From positions 54,154 to 118,153 of the forward strand of contig NZ_JBNPMZ010000009.1 of assembly GCF_050314255.1 (NCBI RefSeq): DNA of 64,000 nt, in the 5' to 3' direction. Below are positions 51,289 through 60,768 of the stretch, in pieces. The translations under genes were made by a program, and so were the position numbers. The notes under the pieces are model-generated. The model saw only the letters and a list, made by a program, of their open reading frames with translations, was not told where the DNA came from and ran no database searches. The DNA comes from Claveliimonas sp034178805. Its GTDB lineage: Bacteria; Bacillota; Clostridia; Lachnospirales; Lachnospiraceae. Each line of letters opens with the position of its first letter. Position 1 is the stretch's first letter.

Positions 51289-52041
51289 TTGAAAGTACTT
51301 ATTATAATACCGGCATACAATGAAGCAAAAAGTTTAAAGAGGGTAGTCGATCATCTGAGGCACACCTGCCCACAGTATGACTATCTGATTATCAATGACG
51401 GGTCAATTGATAATACAGAAGAGATATGCAGGAAGAATCAGTATCATGTTATCAATTTTCCTGAGAATCAGGGATTGATCAAAGTTGTGCAGACGGGGAT
51501 GAAGTATGCACTGGAGCATGGTTATGATGCGGCATTACAGTTTGATGCGGATGGACAGCATCTGCCGGAATACATAGACGATATGGTAAAGCGCATGGAA
51601 GAAACAGATTGCGATATTGTGATTGCTTCCAGATTCTATGGAATTAAAATGCCGGTTCGCATGCGTACTCTGGGTGGCAAAATGATTTCTGCTGCAATCC
51701 GGATAACAACAGGTAAGTACATCACTGATCCGACCAGCGGGATGCGCCTTTATAAAAGAAATATAATCCGTCTTTTTTCAGAAGAAACGGATCATGTACC
51801 GGAGCCGGACACGATCGCATATTTGATCCGAATGGGAGCGGATGTGCGGGAAGTAAAAGTAAAGATGGAAGACAGGAAAGAAGGTCAGAGCTATCTGACC
51901 CCAATAAATGCGATAAAATACATGGTAAGGGTTCTTTCATCAATCCTTATTTTACAATGGTTCCGGGAGAAAGAGAAAGTAACACAAGACACAGGAGAGA
52001 TCCACCAGGAAGAACATCATGAGATGGGCAAAACAGCCTAG
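51289..52041 (+). CDS. glycosyltransferase family 2, dolichyl/polyprenyl-phosphate mannosyltransferase-like
   Basis: A 250-residue GT-A enzyme. It begins VLIIIPAYNEAKSLKRV and has the metal-binding DXD in QFDADGQ (about residue 86) and the IASRFYG motif of the DPM1/GtrB-like group (about 112), which transfers sugar from a nucleotide to polyprenyl phosphate. It starts at TTG 51289, with AGAGG eight bases before, a rare start consistent with low expression. The C-terminal part lacks membrane helices, ending in a charged tail. It overlaps nothing and ends 11 bases before the next gene. Confidence 0.85.
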   Translation: MKVLIIIPAYNEAKSLKRVVDHLRHTCPQYDYLIINDGSIDNTEEICRKNQYHVINFPENQGLIKVVQTGMKYALEHGYDAALQFDADGQHLPEYIDDMVKRMEETDCDIVIASRFYGIKMPVRMRTLGGKMISAAIRITTGKYITDPTSGMRLYKRNIIRLFSEETDHVPEPDTIAYLIRMGADVREVKVKMEDRKEGQSYLTPINAIKYMVRVLSSILILQWFREKEKVTQDTGEIHQEEHHEMGKTA

Positions 52042-52052
52042 GGAGGAAACCA

Positions 52053-53138
52053 GTGAAGAAGAGAATCTGCTTTTTTTCAGGTGATATTACAAGAAGTGGA
52101 GGAACAGAGCGTGTAGCAGTACAGCTTGCCAATGCACTGCAGGAAGACAAGACATATGATATTTGTATCATGAGTCTGACGGAACAGCAGAAAGCGCCGT
52201 TTTATCCACTTCATCCAGACGTTAAAAGATACAGACTGGGCAAGAAGTGGATGAATCCGGGACCCGGTTATATACCATTGATAGGGAGACTTCGGAAATT
52301 TCTGAAAGACAGGCAGATTGATATTATTATAGACATTGATATTGTGCTGGATGTGCTTTCCATACCAGCAGCAAAGTGGATGAAGACAAAGGTGGTGTCG
52401 TGGGAGCATTTTAACTGTGAATTTGAACAGCAAATATTATATCGAAGACTGATATCGAGATTGACGGTACGTTTTGCCGATTACATCATTACGATTACAG
52501 AAGAAGATAAAGTGAATTACCGGAGAATCCTGGGAAGAAAAACACGGATAAGCGCAATCTACAATATGGTTCCAAACATGCAGAAAAATGCAGAAGTAGT
52601 ACGAGAAAACTGGATCGTAACAGCCGGCAGACTGACTTATCAAAAGGGAATTGAATATCTTGCGAGAATTGTTGTTCCTGTTTTGAAAAAACATCGGGAT
52701 TGGAAATGGTTCATTTTGGGAGATGGTGAAGACAGAGATATTCTGGAACAGGCTATTTCAGAAAATCAACTGGAAGATCAACTGATACTTATGGGAACAG
52801 TTGAAAATGTAGATTGGTATCTGAATCGGGCAAAATTATTTGTACTGACATCCAGATATGAGGGGTTTGGCATGTGTCTTGTAGAAGCGCTGCAAATGCA
52901 AGTGCCTTGTATAAGTTTTGATATAAAAATCGGGCCTTCGGAGATTATAACCAATAATCTGAATGGAATATTGATTCCGCCATTTGAATGTGAACAAATG
53001 AATCACGAAATTGATAATCTGATAGAAAATCCGGACAAGCTAGAAAAAATGTCGGCGAATACGATGATCGGATTTGAACGATATCAGGATGAGTATATTA
53101 TAGAGAAATGGAAAAGTTTATTGAGTAAATTGTCATAG
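52053..53138 (+). CDS. glycosyltransferase family 4
   Basis: A 361-residue GT4 enzyme. The start FFSGDITRSGGTERVAVQLAN is the N-terminal glycine loop; TAGRLTYQKGIEYLARI begins the donor domain (about residue 190) and EGFGMCLVEALQMQVPCISFD carries the EX7E motif (about 269). Start is GTG 52053 behind GGGAGGAAA. It sits between a polyprenyl-phosphate sugar transferase-like gene and two related GT2 genes, so it likely builds the side chain or repeat unit of the exopolysaccharide. Confidence 0.88.
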   Translation: MKKRICFFSGDITRSGGTERVAVQLANALQEDKTYDICIMSLTEQQKAPFYPLHPDVKRYRLGKKWMNPGPGYIPLIGRLRKFLKDRQIDIIIDIDIVLDVLSIPAAKWMKTKVVSWEHFNCEFEQQILYRRLISRLTVRFADYIITITEEDKVNYRRILGRKTRISAIYNMVPNMQKNAEVVRENWIVTAGRLTYQKGIEYLARIVVPVLKKHRDWKWFILGDGEDRDILEQAISENQLEDQLILMGTVENVDWYLNRAKLFVLTSRYEGFGMCLVEALQMQVPCISFDIKIGPSEIITNNLNGILIPPFECEQMNHEIDNLIENPDKLEKMSANTMIGFERYQDEYIIEKWKSLLSKLS

Positions 53139-53152
53139 CAAAGGGAAAGAAC

Positions 53153-54178
53153 ATGGCAGAAGTAAGCATTATTGTACCTGTGTATCAGGTGGAACAGTAT
53201 ATCAGACAATGCGTAGATAGTATTCTGGCACAGACATTTACAGATTTTGAGCTGATTCTTGTGGATGATGGATCAAAAGATCAATCAGGTAAGATTTGTG
53301 ATGAATATGCCCGGATGGATGCGCGGGTGAAGGTGATTCACCAGAATAACAGTGGTGTAGCTGTTGCAAGAAATAACGGAATTGCATATTCAAATGGAAG
53401 ATATTTGTGTTTTGTGGATGCAGATGACTGGATAGAAGATACAATGATTGCAAAGTGCGTTTCTCAGATTAAAGAATATGGTGCGGATGTCTTGCGTCAT
53501 GGTCATATAATGGAATTATGGAAAGATGGAAAATGTGTAAATAAAGAAATAAAGAATGCTCCAAATTTTGTAAAGGTACTGACACACGATCAGATAGCAA
53601 AAAAAATGGAAAAATTTTGGCCAAACTGCAGTAATTATGTGTGGAACTATTTTTTTAAAAGAGAAGCAATTGGACAGATTCAATTTCCAGAGATTCAGAT
53701 ATCGGAAGATCATGTATTTGTATTGGAAGTATTGGAAAACTGTAGAAGAATCTGTTTCCTTTCGGAAGATTCTTATCATTATTGTATGAGAATGGGGTCT
53801 TCTGCAAACCGCTGGCAGGAGACGGGAATATGTTGTCAGTTGGAAATGATCCGGACGTGTCATAACTTTATGGATAGTTTTGGAATAAAAGCAGAAAGAA
53901 AAAAGAGCTTGATGTCAAATAATATATTAAGTGCCTATTCTTACGCAATTTATTTACTGTGTTTTCCTGAGTGTAAATGGTCTGTAAAAGAAAAAATGGC
54001 AAAAATCAGCGAAGTGAGAAAAGAGTTGGAAATAGATCAATATACTTCGTATTCTGTATTGACAGGATTGTCTATAGCGGACAAGATTAAGCAACAATTA
54101 ATCTGCTGGAGGCAGGAGAAGTTGTTGATACTGTTAGGACCAATATTTATGAAGGTTGTGCGAAAGGCAAATGGATAA
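53153..54178 (+). CDS. glycosyltransferase family 2 (A)
   Basis: A 341-residue GT-A enzyme of the CpsJ/WbbN style. The nucleotide-binding start VSIIVPVYQVEQYIRQCVDS is followed by LVDDGSKDQSG, the GVAVARNNGI loop and the metal-binding DADDWIE (about residue 93). The C-terminal half is unique, with YHYCMRMGSSANRW (about 205), a variable acceptor-specific region. Its N-terminal 75 residues are close to those of the next gene, so the two look like tandem duplicates. DNA becomes AT-rich from here. Confidence 0.88.
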   Translation: MAEVSIIVPVYQVEQYIRQCVDSILAQTFTDFELILVDDGSKDQSGKICDEYARMDARVKVIHQNNSGVAVARNNGIAYSNGRYLCFVDADDWIEDTMIAKCVSQIKEYGADVLRHGHIMELWKDGKCVNKEIKNAPNFVKVLTHDQIAKKMEKFWPNCSNYVWNYFFKREAIGQIQFPEIQISEDHVFVLEVLENCRRICFLSEDSYHYCMRMGSSANRWQETGICCQLEMIRTCHNFMDSFGIKAERKKSLMSNNILSAYSYAIYLLCFPECKWSVKEKMAKISEVRKELEIDQYTSYSVLTGLSIADKIKQQLICWRQEKLLILLGPIFMKVVRKANG

Positions 54179-54195
54179 GAGGAGACTACAGGAGA

Positions 54196-55173
54196 ATGGC
54201 AGAGGTCAGTATAATTGTGCCTGTATATCAGGTGGAAAAATATATTGCACAATGTATTGAGAGTGTATTAAATCAGACATTTCAGGATTTTGAATTGATT
54301 CTGATCGATGATGGTTCGAAAGATGAATCTGGTATAATATGTGATTTATATGCGATGAAAGATGACAGGATTATTGTGATCCATACGGATAATCAGGGTG
54401 CAGCTGCAGCAAGGAATGTAGGGTTGGAGCGTGCCTCTGGAAGATATATCACTTTTTTAGACGGTGATGATTATTTGGCTCCAAATATGGTTGAAAGGCT
54501 TTATGAGGTAATAGAGTATTCACAGTATGATATGGTAGTATGTGATTTTTTAAATATTTTGCCGAATGAAAAGGATAACTTTATTGTGCATCTTCAGGAA
54601 AAGACTGTGAATGGGAGAGAGGTGCTGGAACACCTGAAAAACGAAAAAAATCATGGACTCTGGACGATTGTCTGGAATAAGATTTATAAAAGAAAAGTCC
54701 TCGAAAATCTCAGATTTCCTGATGGAAAATATTTTGAAGATGAGTTTTTTTCGAACCAGTTATATTTAGTCAGTAATCAAATTCATGTAATACCGGATGT
54801 GTTGTGCTATCATAGAGTGTTGGAAACCAGCACCATGAATACACAGAAAATAGAGAATTATCTGGATTTGCTTGAGGCTCTGCAGGAAAGATTAGAGATA
54901 TATTTTATATATGCTTATGCAGATGATGAAATTTATAAAGTACTGATATATTTGCTGGATCCTTTTACAAAATGTGTAAAGGCTAAATTTAGTGGTATAA
55001 ATGAACAAAGAGTGGAACAGACCAGAAGATTTATTAAAACGACATCAAAAAAATTAATGAAGAGGGAGTTGTCATTTGTAAAAAAGAGTTCTCTGGTTAT
55101 AATCGGGCTATTTCCGGATCTGACGTATCGATTAGCAATACGGTTTAGAAGTCAGTTAGAAAAATTCTTATAA
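54196..55173 (+). CDS. glycosyltransferase family 2 (B)
   Basis: A 325-residue GT-A enzyme. It opens with the same MAEVSIIVPVYQVE as the preceding gene, then LIDDGSKDESG, GAAAARNVGL and DGDDYLA (about residue 93). The remaining part (KEKTVNGREVLEHL, then FEDEFFSNQLYLV) differs clearly, so the acceptor is probably different. It is 17 bases downstream of the first with a GGAGA site and belongs to the same operon. The sugar transferred is unknown. Confidence 0.88.
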   Translation: MAEVSIIVPVYQVEKYIAQCIESVLNQTFQDFELILIDDGSKDESGIICDLYAMKDDRIIVIHTDNQGAAAARNVGLERASGRYITFLDGDDYLAPNMVERLYEVIEYSQYDMVVCDFLNILPNEKDNFIVHLQEKTVNGREVLEHLKNEKNHGLWTIVWNKIYKRKVLENLRFPDGKYFEDEFFSNQLYLVSNQIHVIPDVLCYHRVLETSTMNTQKIENYLDLLEALQERLEIYFIYAYADDEIYKVLIYLLDPFTKCVKAKFSGINEQRVEQTRRFIKTTSKKLMKRELSFVKKSSLVIIGLFPDLTYRLAIRFRSQLEKFL

Positions 55174-55196
55174 ATATAAAAGATAAGGAAAAAAGC

Positions 55197-56408
55197 ATGC
55201 GAAAGATTTGTATTATTATGGGCGGAGTAATGCCGGTTCCGGCAGTATGTGGTGGCGCGATTGAGACGCTGGTTACAAGTATTGTAAAGAAATATTCAAG
55301 AAAAGATGATTTTAAGTTGACAATATGTTCGGTTTATCATCCGGAGGCGGTGAAAGTTGCAAAGCAGTATCCGGATGTCCACTTTTTCTGGACACATACA
55401 AGAAAGATCAAATACATGTTTATGCATGCGATATTTCTCGGAGTACGAATGACAACCGGAAAATGTGTCAGACCTTTGCAGCGTCATTACAATGAAATTG
55501 CAGAATTATTTAAGCAAGAAAAATTTGATCTGATTATTGCAGAGGGTGGGGATACACAGGCAATTATAGATATTGCAAAAGGATATAGACGAGATCAATT
55601 TGCAAATCATGTCCATATTCATTATCTGCCACCTGAAAATATTGTAGAGCATTATGGTCATGTCATTGGAGTGAGTGAATTTGTAACAGAAGAGTATCTG
55701 AAAGTTTGTAACCTTCCAGTGAAATCACATGTGTTGAAAAATGTAATTGATGTAGAAAGCTTCAGTAGAAATGTATCAGAAGAGCAAAAAAAAAGCATAA
55801 GAAAAAGGTTGGGATTGCCTGAAAAGGATTTTGTGATTCTTTATGTCGGAAGAATAATGGAAATTAAAGGGGTACTGGAACTGATGCAGGCGGTTATCGG
55901 TCTAGAAGATGAAAATATTAAACTTCTTATTATTGGAAGTGCGAATTCTGGAAAATGGTCATATTCTTCTTATGAAAGAAAAGTGAAAAAACTTTCAGAA
56001 CAAAGCAAAGAACGTATTATTTTCGCTGGATACATAGATAACTCAGAAGTATATCAATATGCGGCAGTGGCCGATGTGCAGTGTGTCCCTACGTTGGTAG
56101 AAGAAGCAGCTGGTTTGGTTCTGTTGGAAGCAATGGCAGAAGGGCTTCCTTTGATTGTGACTAGATCCGGTGGAGTTATGGAGTATATTGATGAAAGTAC
56201 AGCATTGATTATTGAACGGGAAAATATTGTGGAAAATTTAAAAAGAGCAATTTGCTATATGAAAGAGTATCCAGAAGTACGAAATAAGATGTCAAAAAAA
56301 GCTAAACTACAAAGTAAACAATATGATGAAACAATCTATTACAAAAACTTTATTGATATGATTAATGACATAATGGACGAAAACAGGGAGAACAAAAATG
56401 GAAATTAA
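55197..56408 (+). CDS. glycosyltransferase family 4
   Basis: A 403-residue GT-B enzyme. It begins IIMGGVMPVPAVCGGAIETLV, a loop typical of EpsD/Gne-associated GT4 enzymes. The donor domain starts YVGRIMEIKGVLELMQAV (about residue 218) and contains VEEAAGLVLLEAMAEGLPLIVT (EX7E at about 304). It ends inside the start of the acetyltransferase gene (11-base overlap), so the two are coupled in translation. Likely cytosolic, acting on the lipid-linked repeat unit. Confidence 0.88.
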   Translation: MRKICIIMGGVMPVPAVCGGAIETLVTSIVKKYSRKDDFKLTICSVYHPEAVKVAKQYPDVHFFWTHTRKIKYMFMHAIFLGVRMTTGKCVRPLQRHYNEIAELFKQEKFDLIIAEGGDTQAIIDIAKGYRRDQFANHVHIHYLPPENIVEHYGHVIGVSEFVTEEYLKVCNLPVKSHVLKNVIDVESFSRNVSEEQKKSIRKRLGLPEKDFVILYVGRIMEIKGVLELMQAVIGLEDENIKLLIIGSANSGKWSYSSYERKVKKLSEQSKERIIFAGYIDNSEVYQYAAVADVQCVPTLVEEAAGLVLLEAMAEGLPLIVTRSGGVMEYIDESTALIIERENIVENLKRAICYMKEYPEVRNKMSKKAKLQSKQYDETIYYKNFIDMINDIMDENRENKNGN

Positions 56409-57090
56409 AGATGTATTTTCACTGAAAATAAGAGATATATGTTCTCTGATTATAAGTTTACCAATTACAATATATGTAAATTTTCGTTGCCTTCCGTTTA
56501 AGACGGCTTTGAAGCTTCCGATATTTATAGGATATAAAACCCATATTGATAAATTGAGCAGAAATATCAGGTTTGGTTGTGAGCCGACAACATTTATGGT
56601 TCGAATTGGATGGGGTGGGACAGAAGGAAGAGAAGTCGGTAAAAAGAATTATCTGTTATTAAATGAAAATTCATCAATTCAATTTAATGGCAGATGTACC
56701 ATGTCTTCCGGAGTGTCATTAATATTGGATTTAGGAACTTTAGAAATAGGAGAAAATTTCTTTTGTAATAAAAACTGTACCATTTCATGTAATGGTAAAA
56801 TTACAATAGGGGATAATGTTTTATTTGGCTGGAATGTGGAAGTGCTGGATTCAGATAATCATAAAGTGATACATAAAAATCAGGAAACAATTCGTGACAG
56901 GGGAGAAATCAAAATCGGAGATCATGTTTGGGTGGCTGCATTCTCTCATATTTTGAAGAATAGTTCCATTCCAGACGGAAGCGTGGTCGCGTATCATAGT
57001 CTTGTGACAAAGAAGTTTGAAGGTGAAAAACTGTTACTGGGAGGATGTCCGGCGAAGGTGATAGAAAAGCAGATAGAGTGGGAGCAGTAG
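56398..57090 (+). CDS. hexapeptide-repeat (LbH) acyltransferase
   Basis: A 230-residue protein with left-handed beta-helix repeats (LILDLGTLEIGENFFCNKN, then ITIGDNVLFGWNVEVLDSDNHKV and IKIGDHVWVAAFSHILKNSSIPDGSVV) and a final GCPAKVI motif, as in the WbbJ/MaaT family of O-acetyltransferases. The histidine in SDNH is the usual catalytic base. It probably acetylates a sugar of the exopolysaccharide from acetyl-CoA. The N-terminal 70 residues lack repeats. It overlaps the preceding GT4 gene. Confidence 0.87.
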   Translation: MEIKDVFSLKIRDICSLIISLPITIYVNFRCLPFKTALKLPIFIGYKTHIDKLSRNIRFGCEPTTFMVRIGWGGTEGREVGKKNYLLLNENSSIQFNGRCTMSSGVSLILDLGTLEIGENFFCNKNCTISCNGKITIGDNVLFGWNVEVLDSDNHKVIHKNQETIRDRGEIKIGDHVWVAAFSHILKNSSIPDGSVVAYHSLVTKKFEGEKLLLGGCPAKVIEKQIEWEQ

Positions 57091-57108
57091 TTGGAGGATA
57101 GTATTAAT

Positions 57109-58134
57109 ATGAATGATAATCAGCCATTGGTCAGCATTATTATGCCTGTATATAATTGTGAACGCTTCTTATCAGAATCAATAGAAAGTGTTATTTCTCA
57201 GAGTTACAAAAAATGGGAACTGTTGATAGTTGATGATGGTTCTACGGATAAAAGTATTTCAATAATAGAATCGTATGCGGAAAAAGACAGTAGAATTCAA
57301 TTATATAAAAATGATTCAGGAGAACATGGTCCGGGTATTGCGCGTAATTACGGAATAGAACGAATAGGTGGAAAGTACACATATTTTATTGATGCAGATG
57401 ATTGGATCGAAAAGGCTTTATTGCAGGACACAGTGGCTTTGGCAGAAAAGATGGATGCTGATATTGTTCCGTTTGGGTTTATTGTTGAGAATAATGGAGA
57501 AAAGAAAAAAAAACCTTTGAAGCCATGTGGAAATTTTGAATTTCAGGATTTCAAAAAAGTTGCAAATGAAATCGTGCGTGGAACATGGTCGGAATGCCAT
57601 GAACTTATCAGAAGTGAGTTGTTGAAGGATGTGCGTCATAATAAGTTTAAAACATGTGAAGATATTTGTTTCCAGATGGATTTATTATGCAATGTTAGGA
57701 AAGTATGTGGAATAGATAAAGAATATTATCATTATAGAATTGTACAAGATTCTATCTCGCATATTGGAAAATGGGACGACGCATTTATGGAAACAGCTAT
57801 TGCAGTATGGAATGGGGAAAGAAGATTTCTTGAATATTGCGGTTTGAATGAGAATTCCCAGATAATGAAAAATACAGCAATAGAAAGGTATACAGGATGT
57901 TTGTATTGGTTATGTAAAAGGAAATGTCCGTTGTCATTTAAGGAGAAGTATTTGCAGATAAAGGATATTGGCAATAGGATGGAAATTAAGAAGTTTAAAT
58001 ATGAATTTGACTGTACAAGTTATTCTGGTGTGAAAAAGATAACAAAATTGTTAATAAAGCATAATTGGGAAATGGGAATGATTTTAATGGGTACATTTTA
58101 TTTCAAAATATTTGAAAAAAGCACAAATTTATAA
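57109..58134 (+). CDS. glycosyltransferase family 2
   Basis: A 341-residue GT-A enzyme. The start LVSIIMPVYNCERFLSESIES is followed by IVDDGSTDKS, GPGIARNYGI and the metal site DADDWIEK (about residue 99). A variable C-terminal half follows. I chose ATG 57109, with GGAGG eleven bases before; TTG 57091 directly after the previous stop is an alternative. Strongly AT-rich DNA. Placed between the acetyltransferase and the pyruvyl transferase, it should add a repeat-unit sugar. Confidence 0.86.
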   Translation: MNDNQPLVSIIMPVYNCERFLSESIESVISQSYKKWELLIVDDGSTDKSISIIESYAEKDSRIQLYKNDSGEHGPGIARNYGIERIGGKYTYFIDADDWIEKALLQDTVALAEKMDADIVPFGFIVENNGEKKKKPLKPCGNFEFQDFKKVANEIVRGTWSECHELIRSELLKDVRHNKFKTCEDICFQMDLLCNVRKVCGIDKEYYHYRIVQDSISHIGKWDDAFMETAIAVWNGERRFLEYCGLNENSQIMKNTAIERYTGCLYWLCKRKCPLSFKEKYLQIKDIGNRMEIKKFKYEFDCTSYSGVKKITKLLIKHNWEMGMILMGTFYFKIFEKSTNL

Positions 58135-58153
58135 ATTGACATAAAGGAGAAAA

Positions 58154-59224
58154 GTGGTGGGGAAGAAAATAGGAGTAATTACGATAAATGATTTTAATAA
58201 TTATGGAAATAGATTACAGTGTTATGCTGTTCAGTACTACCTGGAAAATATGGGATATAATGTAGAAAATGTTTATAATGAGTATAATAGTAACAGTTTT
58301 ATAGTGAATAAAGCGAAGATACTCATTCGATCGTTAAAAGATTTTAATAATAGAAAAACAATCGCTGTTAGAAAACAAAATTTTCTTGAATTTAATAAAT
58401 ATATTAAGTTTTCAGAAAAATCTATAATCAATGGGAAGCTTAATGAAGATTTTAATAAAAAGTATGATTTCTTTATTACCGGGAGTGACCAGGTATGGAA
58501 TCCTTATGATAAAGGAAGAAGTGGAATAGATTTCTTGAGTTTTGCAAATGATGAAAAGAAAATTTCATTTTCGGCAAGTTTGGGAGTTGAAAAGGTACCT
58601 GATTATAAGGTGGAAGAATATAAGCAGTATTTAAAAAATTATAAAAGTATCTCTGTTCGTGAAGAAACAGCTAAGAAAATAGTTGAAGATTTAACTAATA
58701 GAGAAGATATAGAAGTATTAGTTGATCCTACAATGTTATTAACAGCTGATGATTGGGAAACCGTATCACAGAAACCGAATATCTTTTATCATTCTAAGTA
58801 TATTTTGACATATTTTTTAGGCGGATCCAGTAAATGGGAAAATATAACAAAAAGTATTGCTGATAAGTATTCCTGCGAAATAGTAGATATTTACGATAAG
58901 AACAGTATATTTTACACATGTGGTCCACAACATTTTCTGAATTTAGTAAAAGATGCTTTTTTAATTTGTACAGACTCTTTTCATTCAGTTGTATTTTCTT
59001 TTTTGTTTAATAAACCATTTATTGTTTTTGATAGAGAAAATACAAAAATAAATATGAATTCCCGTATGGAAACATTTTTGGAAAAGTTTGGACTGCAACA
59101 AAACAGATATGTTGCTAATCAAGATATAGAGGAATATTTAAACTGGGATTACTCAGAGGGATATATAATATTGGAGCAGGAACGAGAGAAGGCAAGACAA
59201 TTTATAATACGTGCGTTATCTTGA
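58154..59224 (+). CDS. polysaccharide pyruvyl transferase family protein
   Basis: A 356-residue protein of the CsaB/WcaK/Pfam PS_pyruv_trans type: ITINDFNNYGNRLQCYAVQYYL at the start, ITGSDQVWNP (about residue 112), SVREETA and LVDPTMLL in the middle, and the nucleotide-fold DSFHSVVFSFLFNKPFIVFDR near residue 275. These enzymes add pyruvate ketals from phosphoenolpyruvate to sugars, giving the polymer negative charge. The start is GTG 58154 or GTG 58157; the second has better spacing to AGGAG. It precedes the flippase and is found with FrhB-like proteins in many EPS loci. Confidence 0.88.
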   Translation: MVGKKIGVITINDFNNYGNRLQCYAVQYYLENMGYNVENVYNEYNSNSFIVNKAKILIRSLKDFNNRKTIAVRKQNFLEFNKYIKFSEKSIINGKLNEDFNKKYDFFITGSDQVWNPYDKGRSGIDFLSFANDEKKISFSASLGVEKVPDYKVEEYKQYLKNYKSISVREETAKKIVEDLTNREDIEVLVDPTMLLTADDWETVSQKPNIFYHSKYILTYFLGGSSKWENITKSIADKYSCEIVDIYDKNSIFYTCGPQHFLNLVKDAFLICTDSFHSVVFSFLFNKPFIVFDRENTKINMNSRMETFLEKFGLQQNRYVANQDIEEYLNWDYSEGYIILEQEREKARQFIIRALS

Positions 59225-59247
59225 ATTAACGTAAAGAAGGATAATCG

Positions 59248-60768
59248 ATGAGAGAAATAAAAAATCAATTAAAAGCAGGTGTAGTATTATCATATGTATC
59301 AACTGCAATAACTATTGTTATACAGCTTATATATATGCCGGTTATGATTCGGCTTCTTGGAAAAAGCGAATACGGGTTATATTCGTTGGTATCCAGTGTG
59401 GTTGGTTATCTGAGTTTGTTCAGTTTTGGATTTACAGGAGCATATTTACGTTTTTTTGCAAAATTCTATAGTAACAAGGAAAAACTGGCATCTTTGAATG
59501 GAATGTTTTTCACACTTTTTAGTATATTAGCAGTTTTGGCAACAATAAGCGGAATAGTTTTGAGTTTTTTTCCAGAACAGATTTTTGGTTCTAAATTATC
59601 GGATTCGGAAATTTCGAAAGCAAGAATACTTATGCTTATATTAGTTATAAATATAGCAATTGCATTGATAAGCAGTATATTTGATTCCATAGTGGCGGCA
59701 TATGAACAGTTCGTTTTTCAGCGTATTTTGGGACTGGCATCAGTACTGATAAATCCTTTTGTATGTCTTCCATTGCTTTTAATGGGATATGGAAGTGTTA
59801 TGATTGTAGTTGTTACAACAGTGGTTACACTTGTGCGATTTGTAGTGAATGCATGGTTTTGTTTTTCTATAATAAAAATTCCTATTTCTTTCCAGAAATT
59901 TCATTGGAGTTTGTTAAAAGAAGTCGCAGTGTTTAGTTCTTTTTTGTTTCTTAATATGATTATCGATCAGATAAACTGGAATGTAGACAAGTTAATACTT
60001 GGTCATACAAGTGGAACAGAAGAGATTGCGGTGTATGGTGTTGCATCACAGATTAATGGACTATTTAATACATTTTCAATTACTATTTCATCTGTATTTG
60101 CTCCCAGAGTAAATCATATTGCAGCGCAAGATGGAAATGATTATCAGCTAGAGTTTACGAAGTTAATGGCTAAAATTGGTAGAATACAATGGATGATCCT
60201 TGGATTGTTGACAGGCGGGTTTATTGTATTCGGTAAATATTTTATTGTACATATTTTCGCGGGAAAGGGATATGCAGCTGCATATACAGCTGCATTATTT
60301 TTAGTAATACCGGCGTTGATTCCTTTGATTCAGAATATTGCGGTTGAAATGCAGAGAGCACTAAATAAACATCAATTCAGAACGATTATTTATTTAATAA
60401 TGACAATATGTAATGTTGGAATCAGTATACCATTAGCAAGTGAATGGGGGGCAATTGGAGCTGCGATGGGAACGGCGTTTAGTTTTCTAATAGGAAATGG
60501 ATTGATTTTGAATATCTTTTATCATAAAGTATTGAAGATCAATATGATTTTTTTCTGGAAGGAAATACTAAAAACCTGGAAAGGATTTTTAGTTCCATCA
60601 ATAGTAGCAGTATTTATTATTCGATGTGTTGTATTTGAAAATTTAAAAATATTTTTAGTAAGTGCAATTATTTTCGTTATTATTTATGGCGCATCAATTT
60701 TGATTTTTAGTTGTAATGAAGAAGAAAAGAATTTGATATTTGGTATGACAAAATGGAAAAGAAGATGA
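59248..60768 (+). CDS. Wzx-type oligosaccharide flippase
   Basis: A 506-residue polytopic membrane protein (about 12-14 helices) of the MOP superfamily. It opens with LKAGVVLSYVSTAITIVIQLIYMPVMIRLLGKSEYGLYSLV, the hallmark of Wzx/RfbX flippases, and has the DKLILGHTSGTEEIAVYG loop (about residue 247). It should flip lipid-linked repeat units to the outer face. This is a second export route beside PelG. Its end overlaps the next gene. Confidence 0.92.
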   Translation: MREIKNQLKAGVVLSYVSTAITIVIQLIYMPVMIRLLGKSEYGLYSLVSSVVGYLSLFSFGFTGAYLRFFAKFYSNKEKLASLNGMFFTLFSILAVLATISGIVLSFFPEQIFGSKLSDSEISKARILMLILVINIAIALISSIFDSIVAAYEQFVFQRILGLASVLINPFVCLPLLLMGYGSVMIVVVTTVVTLVRFVVNAWFCFSIIKIPISFQKFHWSLLKEVAVFSSFLFLNMIIDQINWNVDKLILGHTSGTEEIAVYGVASQINGLFNTFSITISSVFAPRVNHIAAQDGNDYQLEFTKLMAKIGRIQWMILGLLTGGFIVFGKYFIVHIFAGKGYAAAYTAALFLVIPALIPLIQNIAVEMQRALNKHQFRTIIYLIMTICNVGISIPLASEWGAIGAAMGTAFSFLIGNGLILNIFYHKVLKINMIFFWKEILKTWKGFLVPSIVAVFIIRCVVFENLKIFLVSAIIFVIIYGASILIFSCNEEEKNLIFGMTKWKRR

